From assembly GCF_004564355.1 (NCBI RefSeq), contig NZ_CP038266.1:3720001-3784000 (forward strand): a DNA stretch of 64,000 bases. Direction: 5' to 3'. The stretch's first letter is position 1. Each line of letters starts with the position of its first letter. Origin of the DNA: Microbacterium wangchenii. GTDB taxonomy: Bacteria; Actinomycetota; Actinomycetes; Actinomycetales; Microbacteriaceae. The notes beneath the pieces were generated by a model. It worked only from the letters and a program-made list of their open reading frames with translations. It did not search any database and was not told the origin of the DNA. Shown here piece by piece: positions 41,258 to 49,919 of the stretch. The position numbers were made by a program, and so were the translations under genes.

Positions 41258-42118
41258 ATGAGCGCGCGACGGACACGAGCGATCAGCGCGAGCGAGCGCA
41301 CCGGCGTGCTGCAGCCGGCCAACCTCGCGCGATTCGATGCGCGGTGGATCGTCCCGCCCGACGACGTCCGCGAGATCGTGGACACCTACTGGGCGGTGCG
41401 TTGGCATCTCGACGCCGGCGAGTCCATCGCGCAGCGCATCATCGACCACCCCTCCGTCACCTTCAGCATCGAGCACGGCGACGTGGACGCTCCGTTCGTC
41501 GTGACCTCGGCCCGCTCCCACGCGTGGACGCGCACTCTCGCCGGACGCGGCGACGTCTTCGCGATCCGGCTGCGGCCTGCGGGTCTCGCGGTCCTGTCCG
41601 ACCTCGACCCGGCGTCGCTGGGCCCCGAGCAGGAGCTGACGGCCGCGCTCGACGCCCGCGCGCACGCGCTGCTCGAGCGGATCGCGTCCGCCCCCGACCC
41701 GGCGCGCCGCGCGGAGCTGGCCGACGCGCTCGTGCGCGCGCGGCTCGCCGAGCGGCCGCTGCGGGCGTCTCAGCGGATCGCGAACGCGGCGCTGGAGGCC
41801 CTCACCGCCCAGCCGCACGTGCAGCGGATCCACGACGTCGCGGCGCTGCTGGGCACCAGCGAGCGGACGCTCCAGCGGGCGCTGCGGACGCACGTCGGGC
41901 GCGGCCCGGGCGAGATCGCGCGCCGCATCCGGCTCCAGGAGGTCGTGCGGTGTCTGTCCGTGGCGGACGGCGACATCGCCGGGATCGCCGTCGATCTCGG
42001 TTACGTCGACCAGGCGCATCTGACCAACGAGTTCCGCCGGGTTGCCGGTGTCACCCCCGGCGCCTACGTCGAGGCCCTCGCCCGGACGCAGGCCGCTCTT
42101 CGCGGGCCGGCGGCCTGA
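41258..42118 (+). CDS. AraC family transcriptional regulator
   Basis: The 286-residue protein has an N-terminal AraC-type sensor region (DUF6597-like, with DIPP-type WIVPPDDVREIVDTYWAVRW) and a C-terminal double helix-turn-helix. The latter includes VQRIHDVAALLGTSERTLQR and DIAGIAVDLGYVDQAHLTNE followed by FRRVAGVTPGAYV. It diverges from the DUF6157 gene and converges on znuB. Likely targets are itself and the DUF6157 gene. The effector is not visible. Confidence 0.9.
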   Translation: MSARRTRAISASERTGVLQPANLARFDARWIVPPDDVREIVDTYWAVRWHLDAGESIAQRIIDHPSVTFSIEHGDVDAPFVVTSARSHAWTRTLAGRGDVFAIRLRPAGLAVLSDLDPASLGPEQELTAALDARAHALLERIASAPDPARRAELADALVRARLAERPLRASQRIANAALEALTAQPHVQRIHDVAALLGTSERTLQRALRTHVGRGPGEIARRIRLQEVVRCLSVADGDIAGIAVDLGYVDQAHLTNEFRRVAGVTPGAYVEALARTQAALRGPAA

Positions 42119-42131
42119 CCTGTAGCGGTCG

Positions 42132-42992
42132 TCAGGCGCGGGCGCGGACGACCCGGTCGCGCCGGGTGCCGATGACGCGGCACACGAGGTAGATGACGAA
42201 CGAGATCGTGGTGATGTAGGGGCTCACCGGCAGGGTTCCGGCGACGGCGAGGAGGATGCCGCCGACGGCGGAGACGAACCCGAACACCGCCGCCAGCACC
42301 GGCACCGACACCGGCCCGGAGGCCACGCGCATGGCCGCGGCGGCGGGGGTGACCAGCAGCGCCATGACCAGCAGCGCGCCGATGATGTGCACTGCGACGG
42401 CCACGACGAGGCCGAGCAGCAGCATGAACGCGAGCGAGACCGCGGTGGTGGGCACCCCGCGCGCGGCGGCGGACTGCGGGTCGAGGGAGTCGAACCGCAA
42501 CGGCCGCCAGATGAGCAGCAGCGCCACGAGCACCGCCGCTCCGATCGCGATCAGCCAGCCGAGCTGCCCGCTCTGGACCGACACGATCTGGCCCGTCAGC
42601 AGGCTGAACCGGTTCGCGCTGCGGCCGTCGTAGAGCGACAGGAAGAGGATGCCCAGCCCCAAGCCGAAGGGCATCAGCACCCCGATGATCGAGTTGCGGT
42701 CGCGCGCGCGGGCACCGAGCCATCCGATGATCGCGGCGGCCAGCACGGATCCGAGAATCGAACCGGTGATGACGTCGAAGCCCAGCAGCAGCGCCGCCGC
42801 CGCGCCGGCGAACGACAGCTCGCTGATCCCGTGCACGGCGAAGGCCATGTCGCGCTGCATGACGAAGACGCCGATGAGCCCGCCCACCAGCCCCAGCACG
42901 GCACCCGCGATGAGGGAGTTGGACACCAGGGCGAGGATCGCGCCGTAATCGGGGAGCCCGCCGAACAGAGCGTCCCACGCATCCGCGCCCAT
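42132..42992 (-). CDS. znuB: Zinc/manganese ABC transporter permease
   Basis: This 286-residue ABC-3 family permease has about eight to nine helices. It carries the conserved loop VHGISELSFAGAAAALLLGF and later VSLAFMLLLGLVVAVAVHII with ALLVMALLVTPAAAAM, matching ZnuB/MntB-type subunits. Its ATG shares one base with the znuC stop. With znuA and znuC it forms a high-affinity zinc importer. The Zur-type box in front of znuA supports zinc over manganese. Confidence 0.93.
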   Translation of the reverse strand: MGADAWDALFGGLPDYGAILALVSNSLIAGAVLGLVGGLIGVFVMQRDMAFAVHGISELSFAGAAAALLLGFDVITGSILGSVLAAAIIGWLGARARDRNSIIGVLMPFGLGLGILFLSLYDGRSANRFSLLTGQIVSVQSGQLGWLIAIGAAVLVALLLIWRPLRFDSLDPQSAAARGVPTTAVSLAFMLLLGLVVAVAVHIIGALLVMALLVTPAAAAMRVASGPVSVPVLAAVFGFVSAVGGILLAVAGTLPVSPYITTISFVIYLVCRVIGTRRDRVVRARA

Positions 42993-43816
42993 CAGTGCCC
43001 GCCCTCGGAGTCGTGGTGGTGGTGGTGGTGGTGCGTGTCCTCGGCGTCGGGGGCACCGACCACGACGAGCCGGTCGGCGGCGCGGAGCACGTACACGGGC
43101 GCGCCGTAGAGGTCGCTGAGGACGCGGGAGTTGAGTACGTCGTCGGGGCGGCCCAGCATGAAACGGCCGCCGGCGAGGTAGAGGATGCGGTCGACCTTGC
43201 CGAGCACCGGGTTGATGTCGTGGGTGACCAGCATCACGGCGGCGCCGGTGTTCCGGCGGTGGCGGTCGATGAGGCGCACGACGGCCTGCTGATTGGCGAG
43301 GTCGAGGCTCGTGAGCGGTTCATCGCACAGCAGCAGCGGCGGAGCATCCGCGAGGGCCTGACCGACGCGCAGCCGCTGCTGCTCGCCGCCGGAGAGGAGG
43401 CCCACCGGGCGGTCGGCGAAGTCCTCGGCGCCCACCTCCCGTACGAGGCGATCGATCCGCGCGCGGTCGCCGCGCCGCGGGAACGGGAAGCCGAACCGGT
43501 GCCCGTCGACGCCGAGGCCGACGAGGTCGCGCCCGCGCAGCGGGGTCTCGGCGGGCAGCGGCCGCTGCTGCGGGATGTAGCCGATGCGGCGGTTGCCGGG
43601 CCGGCGGACCTCGGTGCCGAGGGCGTGGATGCTGCCGGCGCTGAGCGGTTCCAGACCGAGGATGGCGCGCAGCAGCGTCGTCTTGCCCGAGCCGCTGGGG
43701 CCCAGGACCGCGATGAGCTCGCCGGGCTGCACCTCGAGGTCCAGCCCGCTCCACAGCGTGTGGTCTCCGCGACGCAGCGCTGCCCCGCGGATCTGGAGGG
43801 GAGGTGCGGTCGTCAC
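42992..43816 (-). CDS. znuC: Zinc ABC transporter ATP-binding protein
   Basis: The 274-residue ATPase has Walker A GPSGSGKTTLLRAI, signature LLSGGEQQRLRVGQAL and Walker B LLLCDEPLTSLD. Its C-terminus ends in DTHHHHHHHDSEGGH, a run of seven histidines that could bind zinc and gate activity; other ZnuC proteins have shorter histidine-rich tails. The GTG at 43816 overlaps the znuA stop (GTGA). The frame extends further upstream but only as shadow. Confidence 0.94.
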   Translation of the reverse strand: MTTAPPLQIRGAALRRGDHTLWSGLDLEVQPGELIAVLGPSGSGKTTLLRAILGLEPLSAGSIHALGTEVRRPGNRRIGYIPQQRPLPAETPLRGRDLVGLGVDGHRFGFPFPRRGDRARIDRLVREVGAEDFADRPVGLLSGGEQQRLRVGQALADAPPLLLCDEPLTSLDLANQQAVVRLIDRHRRNTGAAVMLVTHDINPVLGKVDRILYLAGGRFMLGRPDDVLNSRVLSDLYGAPVYVLRAADRLVVVGAPDAEDTHHHHHHHDSEGGH

Positions 43817-44793
43817 CGGCTCAGCGCGTCGGCCAGCGCCGCGACGTTCTCGTCCATCCACGAAAGGTAAGTCTGACCCTCCGGGAGCGTCTCCGCGAAC
43901 TCCACCACCGGGATGCCGGCGCTTTCGGCGGCGCGGATGGCCTCCTCGGTCTCCGGCCCGCCGGTCTGGGCGTTGGCGATCACGACGCGCACGTCGCCGT
44001 CCTCGAGGAGGCGCAGGGCCTCCAGCAGCGTCGACGGCGGCACGTCCTGGCCTTCCTCGACGGCCTCGGTGAACGCGGGCGGGGTGACGTTGTGCAGGTC
44101 TGCGGCGGTGACGAGGTACAGCGCGACCGGCTCGGTCACGAACACCTGGGCGCCCGCGTCGCTCGTCGCGACGGCGGCGAGCGCGTCCTCGACCTCGGCG
44201 ATGCCCGCCTCGAACTCCTCGAGGTTCGCGGCGAAGTCCTCCGCCCGGTCGGGGTCGAGGGCGGTGAGCTCGTCGGCGATGGCCTCGGCGAAGTGCGCCA
44301 TGGCGTGCGGGTCGTACCAGACGTGCTCGTTGAACCCCTCGACGTGGGCGTGGTCGCCGTGGTCGTGCTCGGTGTGCTCGTCTTCGGCGTCGTCGGTGTG
44401 CGCGGCCTCCGCCTCGTGCCCCGCGTTCTCGGGCCAGTCGTGGGAGAACTCCGCGGCGGTCAGGACCGGCGCATCCACGCCCGAGGACTCGATGAGGGCG
44501 TCGATGAACCCGTCGTAGCCGCCGCCGTTCTCCAGGATGAGGTCGGCGCGGCTCACCGCGAGCTGGTCCTGCGCGCTCGGTTCGAAGGAGTGCGGATCCT
44601 GCGCCCCCGACGTGACGATCGAGGTGACTTCCACCGCATCCCCGCCGATCGCCTCGGCGATCTGCCCGTAGACGTCGGTGGAGGCGACCACCCGGACCGC
44701 TCCGTCGTCGGCGTCGGGGCCGCTCGCGCAGCCGGCGAGCGCCAGGGCGGACACGGCGAGCAGGGAGAGCGGAGCCAGGCGCGAGGACGTCAT
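43813..44793 (-). CDS. znuA: Zinc ABC transporter substrate-binding lipoprotein
   Basis: The 326-residue cluster A-I binding protein has lipobox LALAGC (Cys22), the metal-site histidine in DPHSFEPSAQDQ and NEHVWYDPHAMAHFAEAIAD. Between them lies a histidine/acid-rich loop, HTDDAEDEHTEHDHGDHAHV, typical of zinc-specific ZnuA. No Shine-Dalgarno precedes the ATG at 44793; TAGAGT ends six bases before it, so the transcript may be leaderless. The Zur-type box at 44814-44828 lies in the promoter. It is the first gene of znuA-znuC-znuB. Confidence 0.95.
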   Translation of the reverse strand: MTSSRLAPLSLLAVSALALAGCASGPDADDGAVRVVASTDVYGQIAEAIGGDAVEVTSIVTSGAQDPHSFEPSAQDQLAVSRADLILENGGGYDGFIDALIESSGVDAPVLTAAEFSHDWPENAGHEAEAAHTDDAEDEHTEHDHGDHAHVEGFNEHVWYDPHAMAHFAEAIADELTALDPDRAEDFAANLEEFEAGIAEVEDALAAVATSDAGAQVFVTEPVALYLVTAADLHNVTPPAFTEAVEEGQDVPPSTLLEALRLLEDGDVRVVIANAQTGGPETEEAIRAAESAGIPVVEFAETLPEGQTYLSWMDENVAALADALSR

Positions 44794-44813
44794 GCCGCCA
44801 CTCTACCGGCTAA

Positions 44814-44828
44814 TGAGAATCGTTATCA
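44814..44828 (-). promoter_or_regulatory. Zur-type operator of znuACB
   Basis: TGAGAATCGTTATCA is a near-palindrome of the Fur-superfamily TGA-n-AAT-n-n-TT-n-TCA type, flanked by AT pairs. It lies 21 bases upstream of the znuA start and just upstream of the -10-like TAGAGT, where a repressor would block the promoter in zinc-replete cells. Confidence 0.78.
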
Positions 44829-44852
44829 CCACACCGTGGGCGTGGGATGCGG

Positions 44853-46187
44853 TCAGTCCAGGAGGAGGGCGGGCTCCTCGAGGATCGAGGCGACGTCGGC
44901 GATGAAGCGGCTCATGCCGTCGCCGTCGATGACACGATGATCGAACGACCCGGCGACGGTGGTGACCCAGCGCGGACGCACCTCGCCGTCCACGACCCAC
45001 GGTTTCTGGCGGATCGTGCCGAGCGCGACGATGCCGGCCTCCCCGCCGTTGATGATGGGCGTGCCCGCATCCATCCCGAACACGCCGATGTTGGTGATGG
45101 TGATCGTGCCGCCCCGCTGGTCGGCCGGGGTGGTCTTGCCCTCGCGGGCGGTGAGGGTCAGCTTCTCCAGCGCGCGGGCCAGCTCGCGCATGCTGAGGTC
45201 CTGCGCATCCTTGATGTTGGGGACGAGGAGCCCGCGCGGGGTGGCCGCGGCGATCCCCAGATTGACGTAGTGGTGCAGGCGGATCTGCGCGCCCTCTTCG
45301 CCGTCGACCCATGCCGCGTTCACCATGGGCGTGCGCCGCACGGCCCAGATGACCGCGCGCGCCATGATCAGCAGCGGCGAGACCTTCACGTCGGCGAAGT
45401 CGGGCGAGGACTTCAGCCGCTTGACCAGCTCCATCGTCCGGGAGGCATCGACGTCGGTCCACACCGACACGTGCGGCGCGGAGTAGGCGGTGCGGACCAT
45501 GCTGCTGGCCACCGCCTTGCGCACGCCGCGGACGGGGATCGACTCCTCGCGGTCACCTCCGGCGGGCGCCGCAGCCGCCGGCTCGGGGGCGGCCTCGGCG
45601 GGCACGGGGATCGTCTCCTCACGCACGGCGCCCCACTCGGGCGTTTCGATGTTGCGGAAGACGCTGGCCTGCGACGCGTGCCGGACGACGTCCTCGCGTG
45701 TGACCTCGCCGGCCGAGCCGCTCGGGCTCACGGCGGACAGGTCGACGCCGAGGTCGCGCGCGAGCTTGCGGATCGGGGGCTTGGCGATGACCCCGACGGA
45801 TGCGGCGACGGGGCGCTCCGCGGGGCGCCGGCGCCGCGACTGCACGTGCCCGCCGGTGCCGTACCCGACGAGCACGGCGCCACCGGCATCGGCCCCGCCC
45901 GGGTCGGAGGGCTGGGGGACGGTGGTGTCCGCAGCCGCAGCGGCCGCGGCATCCGCGATCGTGATGATCGGCGCGCCGACGTTGACGGTGTCGCCCTCGG
46001 CGGCGAGGAGGTCGCCGACCGTCCCGGCGAACGGGGAGGGGAGCTCCACGAGCGACTTCGCCGTCTCGATCTCCACGATCACGTCGTTGACGGCCACGGT
46101 GTCGCCGGGCGCGACCCGCCACGACACGATCTCCGCCTCGGTGAGGCCTTCACCCACGTCGGGGAGGAGAAAGGTCTGAGTGCTCAT
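44853..46187 (-). CDS. 2-oxoacid dehydrogenase E2 component (dihydrolipoamide acyltransferase)
   Basis: The 444-residue E2 has an N-terminal lipoyl domain ([18 protein letters not shown], lipoyl lysine Lys44 in [12 protein letters not shown]), an E3-binding domain with [20 protein letters not shown], linkers, and a C-terminal catalytic core. The core ends near [19 protein letters not shown], where the histidine and aspartate are catalytic. It transfers the acyl group from E1 to CoA. ATG 46187 has AAAGGA upstream. E1 genes precede it and no E3 is encoded nearby. The E1 subunit pattern suggests a branched-chain or pyruvate-type complex. Confidence 0.93.
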   Translation of the reverse strand: MSTQTFLLPDVGEGLTEAEIVSWRVAPGDTVAVNDVIVEIETAKSLVELPSPFAGTVGDLLAAEGDTVNVGAPIITIADAAAAAAADTTVPQPSDPGGADAGGAVLVGYGTGGHVQSRRRRPAERPVAASVGVIAKPPIRKLARDLGVDLSAVSPSGSAGEVTREDVVRHASQASVFRNIETPEWGAVREETIPVPAEAAPEPAAAAPAGGDREESIPVRGVRKAVASSMVRTAYSAPHVSVWTDVDASRTMELVKRLKSSPDFADVKVSPLLIMARAVIWAVRRTPMVNAAWVDGEEGAQIRLHHYVNLGIAAATPRGLLVPNIKDAQDLSMRELARALEKLTLTAREGKTTPADQRGGTITITNIGVFGMDAGTPIINGGEAGIVALGTIRQKPWVVDGEVRPRWVTTVAGSFDHRVIDGDGMSRFIADVASILEEPALLLD

Positions 46188-46221
46188 CGCATGTCCTTTC
46201 GACGACCGATCCGGCGACCGA

Positions 46222-47199
46222 TCAATAAGCGAGGGCGCGGTCGACGGCCTCGAGGATGCGGTCGGCATCCGGTAGGTAGGTGGCTTCGAGCTTGGCCGGG
46301 GGGAACGGGGTGTCGAACCCCGACACGCGCAGCACGGGCGCCTCGAGCGAGTAGAACGCCCGCTCGGCGACCGTCGCGGCCACTTCGCTGCCCAGGCTCG
46401 TGAATCCCGGCGCCTCCTGGGCGTAGACCATCCGCCCCGTGCGCCGCACGGAGTCCAGGATCGGTCCGTAGTCCACCGGCGACAGCGAACGCAGGTCGAT
46501 GACCTCGCAGCTGGTGCCCTCGCCCTCCGCGAGCGCGGCGGCCTGCAACAGCGTCGTGACCATCGCGCCGTGGCCCACGAGCGTCACATCCGTGCCGCGC
46601 CGGACGATGCGGCTGGCGTGCAGCGGCAGGCCCGGCGCCGTCGTGTCGACGTCGCCCTTCTGCCAGTACTTGCTCTTGGGCTCGAGGAAGATGACCGGAT
46701 CGGGCGAGGCGATCGCCTCCTGGATCATCCAGTACGCGTCGTGGGACGTGGACGGGCTCACCACCCGAAGCCCGGCGGTGTGGGTGAAGTACGCCTCGGG
46801 GCTCTCCTGGTGGTGCTCGATCGCGCCGATGTGCCCGCCATAGGGGATGCGGATCACGACCGGCATCTGCACGGCGCCCTCGTGCCGGTAGGTGAGCTTG
46901 GCCAGCTGCGTGGTGATCTGGTCGAAGGCGGGGAAGACGAACCCGTCGAACTGGATCTCGCACACCGGACGGAACCCGCCCATCGCGAGCCCGATCGCGG
47001 TGCCCACGATGCCCGACTCGGCCAGCGGGGTGTCGATGACGCGCTGCGGCCCGAACTCCGCCTGCAGGCCCTCCGTGATGCGGAAGACCCCGCCGAGCGG
47101 CCCGATGTCCTCGCCCATCAACAGCACGCGGTCGTTCTCGGCGAGCGCGCGGCGCATGCCCGCGTTCAGGGCCTTGCCCAGCGGCATGTTCTCGCTCAT
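46222..47199 (-). CDS. 2-oxoacid dehydrogenase E1 component, beta subunit
   Basis: This 325-residue transketolase-like beta subunit has the conserved opening [20 protein letters not shown], the [17 protein letters not shown] loop, [20 protein letters not shown] and the C-terminal [18 protein letters not shown] region. The ATG overlaps the alpha-subunit stop (ATGA). With the alpha subunit it forms the thiamine-diphosphate-dependent decarboxylase of a 2-oxoacid dehydrogenase complex, most often the branched-chain complex in gene neighbourhoods of this kind. Confidence 0.93.
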   Translation of the reverse strand: MSENMPLGKALNAGMRRALAENDRVLLMGEDIGPLGGVFRITEGLQAEFGPQRVIDTPLAESGIVGTAIGLAMGGFRPVCEIQFDGFVFPAFDQITTQLAKLTYRHEGAVQMPVVIRIPYGGHIGAIEHHQESPEAYFTHTAGLRVVSPSTSHDAYWMIQEAIASPDPVIFLEPKSKYWQKGDVDTTAPGLPLHASRIVRRGTDVTLVGHGAMVTTLLQAAALAEGEGTSCEVIDLRSLSPVDYGPILDSVRRTGRMVYAQEAPGFTSLGSEVAATVAERAFYSLEAPVLRVSGFDTPFPPAKLEATYLPDADRILEAVDRALAY

Positions 47200-48347
47200 G
47201 ACGCCCCCTCCTCGAACGACGCCTCGTACGCGGCGAGCCATTCGCGCTGCTCGTCGATGCGCGGATGCGGTTCGGAGTACACGTTGGCGAAGATCTGTGC
47301 GGGGTCCAGCGTCGTGGCGGAGTCGGTGGTGCGCACGCGGATGTCGTCGGCCAGCGCCTGGCCCTCGGCCTCCGCGTCGTCGAAGAACGCCTGCGAGGCG
47401 CCGCGGGACTCCAGGAACGCGCGCATCCGCACGATCGGGTCGCGCGCGACCCACGACTGCTCCTCCGCCGAGGTGCGGTACTTGGTCGGGTCATCGCTCG
47501 TCGTGTGCGCACCCATGCGGTACGTCATCGCCTCCACCGCGCGGGGCCCCCCGCCGGCGCGCGCCTCATCCAGCGCGACCTTGGACACGACGTAGCTGGC
47601 CAGCACGTCGTTGCCGTCGATGCGGATGCTGGGGATCCCGTAGCCCGCGCTGCGGCGGTACAGCGGCGAGCGCGACTGGGTCGAGACGGGGACGGAGATG
47701 GCCCACTGGTTGTTCTGCAGGAAGAACACCTCGGGCGCGTTGAAGCTCGCCGCGTAGACCATCGACTCGTGCACATCGCCCTGGCTGGAGGCGCCGTCGC
47801 CGTAGTAGACGATCACGGCCTCGTCGCGCTCCGGGTCACCGGTGCCGCACTTGCCGTCGAACACCAGGCCCATCGCCAGTCCCGTCGCGTGCAGGGTCTG
47901 TGCGCCGAGGACGAGGGTGTACAGGTGCGTGTTGCCGTTGGCCGGATCGAAGGGATCCCACCCGCCGTGCGTGAGACCGCGCATGAGCCGCAGGATGTGC
48001 AGCGGGTCGACTCCCCGCACGCGCGCGACGACGTGCTCGCGGTAGGAGGGGAAGAGGTGATCCTGCGCGCGGGCGGCGCGCACCGAACCGACCTGCGCGG
48101 CCTCCTGGCCCCAGCTCGGCGGCCACAGCGCGAGCTGGCCCTGGCGCTGCAGGTTGGTCGCCTGCCGGTCGAACGCGCGGATGGAGACCATGTCGCGGTA
48201 GAACTGCTCCAGCTCGGCGTCCGAGAGCGCCTCGGCGATGCCGCGGTACCGCTCGGCGGCCGGCGTGGGCGCGAACGACCCATCCGCATCCAGCAGGCGC
48301 ACCAATTCCTGGTCGTCGTGCGTTCCGGTCTCTTCGAGCCCTGTCAC
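47196..48347 (-). CDS. 2-oxoacid dehydrogenase E1 component, alpha subunit
   Basis: The 383-residue protein carries the thiamine diphosphate motif GDGASSQGDVHESMVYAASF through LQNNQWAISVPVSTQS, and FPSYREHVVARVRGVDPLHI. YRMGAHTTSDDPTKYRT is the branched-chain/pyruvate E1 alpha phosphorylation-loop region in homologs. The GTG at 48347 forms a GTGA overlap with the hisC stop and is preferred over the GTG at 48356. The four genes hisC, E1 alpha, E1 beta and E2 run head to tail with overlaps or short gaps. The frame upstream to 49961 is shadow. Confidence 0.92.
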   Translation of the reverse strand: MTGLEETGTHDDQELVRLLDADGSFAPTPAAERYRGIAEALSDAELEQFYRDMVSIRAFDRQATNLQRQGQLALWPPSWGQEAAQVGSVRAARAQDHLFPSYREHVVARVRGVDPLHILRLMRGLTHGGWDPFDPANGNTHLYTLVLGAQTLHATGLAMGLVFDGKCGTGDPERDEAVIVYYGDGASSQGDVHESMVYAASFNAPEVFFLQNNQWAISVPVSTQSRSPLYRRSAGYGIPSIRIDGNDVLASYVVSKVALDEARAGGGPRAVEAMTYRMGAHTTSDDPTKYRTSAEEQSWVARDPIVRMRAFLESRGASQAFFDDAEAEGQALADDIRVRTTDSATTLDPAQIFANVYSEPHPRIDEQREWLAAYEASFEEGAS

Positions 48348-49468
48348 AGTTCCCACGCTAACGTGCGCCCCGGATGCCGTTCTGGGAGGGTACGGACAAC
48401 GGATGCGGCGACGCGTAGGACCTTCTCGACAGACTCCTCCTCGCCGACCGACACCCGCAGGCCGTCGCCGGCGAACGCGCGCACGATGATCCCCTCCTCG
48501 GCGAAGGCCTCCGCGAACGGCTCGGTGTGCGCGCCGGCGGGTAGCCACACGAAGTTGCCCTGCGCGTCGGGGATGCGCCATCCCGCCTCCCGGAGCCCGG
48601 CGGCCAGGCGATCGCGGCGCTCCGCGATCGCGGCGACGCGCTCGAGCAGGGCGCCCTCGGCGTCCAGGCTCGCCAGCGCCGCGGCCTGGGCCTGGGCGGT
48701 CACCGAGAGCGGGATCATCGTCGCCCGGGCGGCATCCAGCACGCGGGGATGGCCGATGGCGTAGCCGATCCGCAGCGCGGCCAGCCCGAAGGCCTTGGAG
48801 AAGGTGCGCAGCGCCACGACGTTGGGCCGGCCGAGCAGGCCCAGGACCCGCATGCCGTCGACGGCATCGGGTGCCGTGACGAACTCGGCGTACGCCTCGT
48901 CGAGGATCACCATGACGTCGCGCGGCACGGCGTCCAGGAACGCGGCGAACTCGTCGTGGGTGACGACCGGACCGGTCGGGTTGTTGGGGCTGCACACGAG
49001 GATGACGCGGGTGCGCTCGGTCACGGCGGCCGCCATCGCCGGAAGGTCGTGGCGGGAGTCGTCCGTCAGCGGGATCTCGATCGCGGTCGCGCCACTGACG
49101 GCGACGAGCGTCGGGTAGGCCTCGAACGACCGCCACGCGTACATCACCTCGTCTCCGGGACCGGCGGCGGCGAGGATCAGCTGCGCGATGAGGGACACCG
49201 ACCCCGCGCCCACGTGCACCGCTTCCACGGCGACGCCGTAGCGGGCGGCGAGACGTTCGCGCAGCCGCATCGCCATCGCGTCGGGGTAGCGGTTGAGCTC
49301 CGCCGCACCGCGTACGGCGTCGAGCACACCCGGCAACGGCTCGAAGGGGTTCTCGTTGCTCGAGAGCTTGAACGCGTCGGCGGCCGCCTGGCGCCCCTGA
49401 CGGTACACCGGCAGGGAGGCGATCTCGGGCCGGATGCGGGGGAGGACGGGGGCGTCGTCGTCGATCAC
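48344..49468 (-). CDS. hisC: Histidinol-phosphate aminotransferase family protein
   Basis: The 374-residue fold-type I PLP aminotransferase has FKLSSNENPFEPLPGVLDAV, the substrate loop AGSVSLIAQLILAAAGPGDE, LVCSPNNPTGPVV, DEAYAEFV and the PLP lysine motif ALRTFSKAFGLAALRIGYA. It matches HisC-type enzymes, some of which act on aromatic amino acids in actinobacteria. No other his gene is present, and the stop overlaps the E1 alpha start. A role in making 2-oxo acids for the dehydrogenase complex is therefore as plausible as histidine synthesis. It starts at a GTG. Confidence 0.87.
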   Translation of the reverse strand: MIDDDAPVLPRIRPEIASLPVYRQGRQAAADAFKLSSNENPFEPLPGVLDAVRGAAELNRYPDAMAMRLRERLAARYGVAVEAVHVGAGSVSLIAQLILAAAGPGDEVMYAWRSFEAYPTLVAVSGATAIEIPLTDDSRHDLPAMAAAVTERTRVILVCSPNNPTGPVVTHDEFAAFLDAVPRDVMVILDEAYAEFVTAPDAVDGMRVLGLLGRPNVVALRTFSKAFGLAALRIGYAIGHPRVLDAARATMIPLSVTAQAQAAALASLDAEGALLERVAAIAERRDRLAAGLREAGWRIPDAQGNFVWLPAGAHTEPFAEAFAEEGIIVRAFAGDGLRVSVGEEESVEKVLRVAASVVRTLPERHPGRTLAWEL

Positions 49469-49526
49469 CCGTAGAGCCTAACCGGGCGCCCTGTCCCTGC
49501 CGAGGGCGCTCTGCCATAGTGGGCGC

Positions 49527-49919
49527 GTGAGTTTCCTCCTGCGAGTCATCCTGAACGCCTTCGCGATCTGGCTGGTGTCCCTGATCCCCGTGCTGCAGGT
49601 GTACCTGATCCCGTTCGCGCCGGGCGACTGGTTCCAGGTGGCCCTGACGGCGCTGCTGGTGGGCCTCATCTTCGCGATCGTCAACGCCATCATCGGCACG
49701 GTGCTGAAGGTGCTGGCGATTCCGCTGTACATCCTGACGCTGGGGCTCATCTCCCTCGTGATCAACGGATTCCTGCTGTGGCTGACGGCGTGGATCACGA
49801 CGCTGTGGAGCTTCGGCCTGCGGGTCGAGAGCTTCTGGTGGGGCGTACTGGCGGCCCTGCTCATCACGATCATCAACGGCATCCTCGGGCTCATCTTCCG
49901 CCCGAGCCGCCGGGACTGA
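49527..49919 (+). CDS. Phage-holin-like small membrane protein (PF04020 family)
   Basis: This 130-residue protein has four predicted helices with the pattern FAIVNAIIGTVLKVLAIPLY and ILTLGLISLVINGFLLWLTA and a basic end. This is the YvlD/phage holin 4 type that is common on bacterial chromosomes and is not evidence of a prophage by itself. The gene has a GTG start and is followed by a convergent hydrolase gene whose end overlaps its own by 29 bases. No lysin or phage structural gene is near. Confidence 0.85.
   Translation: MSFLLRVILNAFAIWLVSLIPVLQVYLIPFAPGDWFQVALTALLVGLIFAIVNAIIGTVLKVLAIPLYILTLGLISLVINGFLLWLTAWITTLWSFGLRVESFWWGVLAALLITIINGILGLIFRPSRRD

Noticed and set aside
43000-43050. Artificial histidine tag on ZnuC
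   Set aside because: The His run is followed by native residues and sits in a metal transporter family known for histidine-rich tails.
49527-49919. Prophage remnant because of the holin-like gene
   Set aside because: The family is common on chromosomes, and no integrase, lysin or structural phage genes are nearby.
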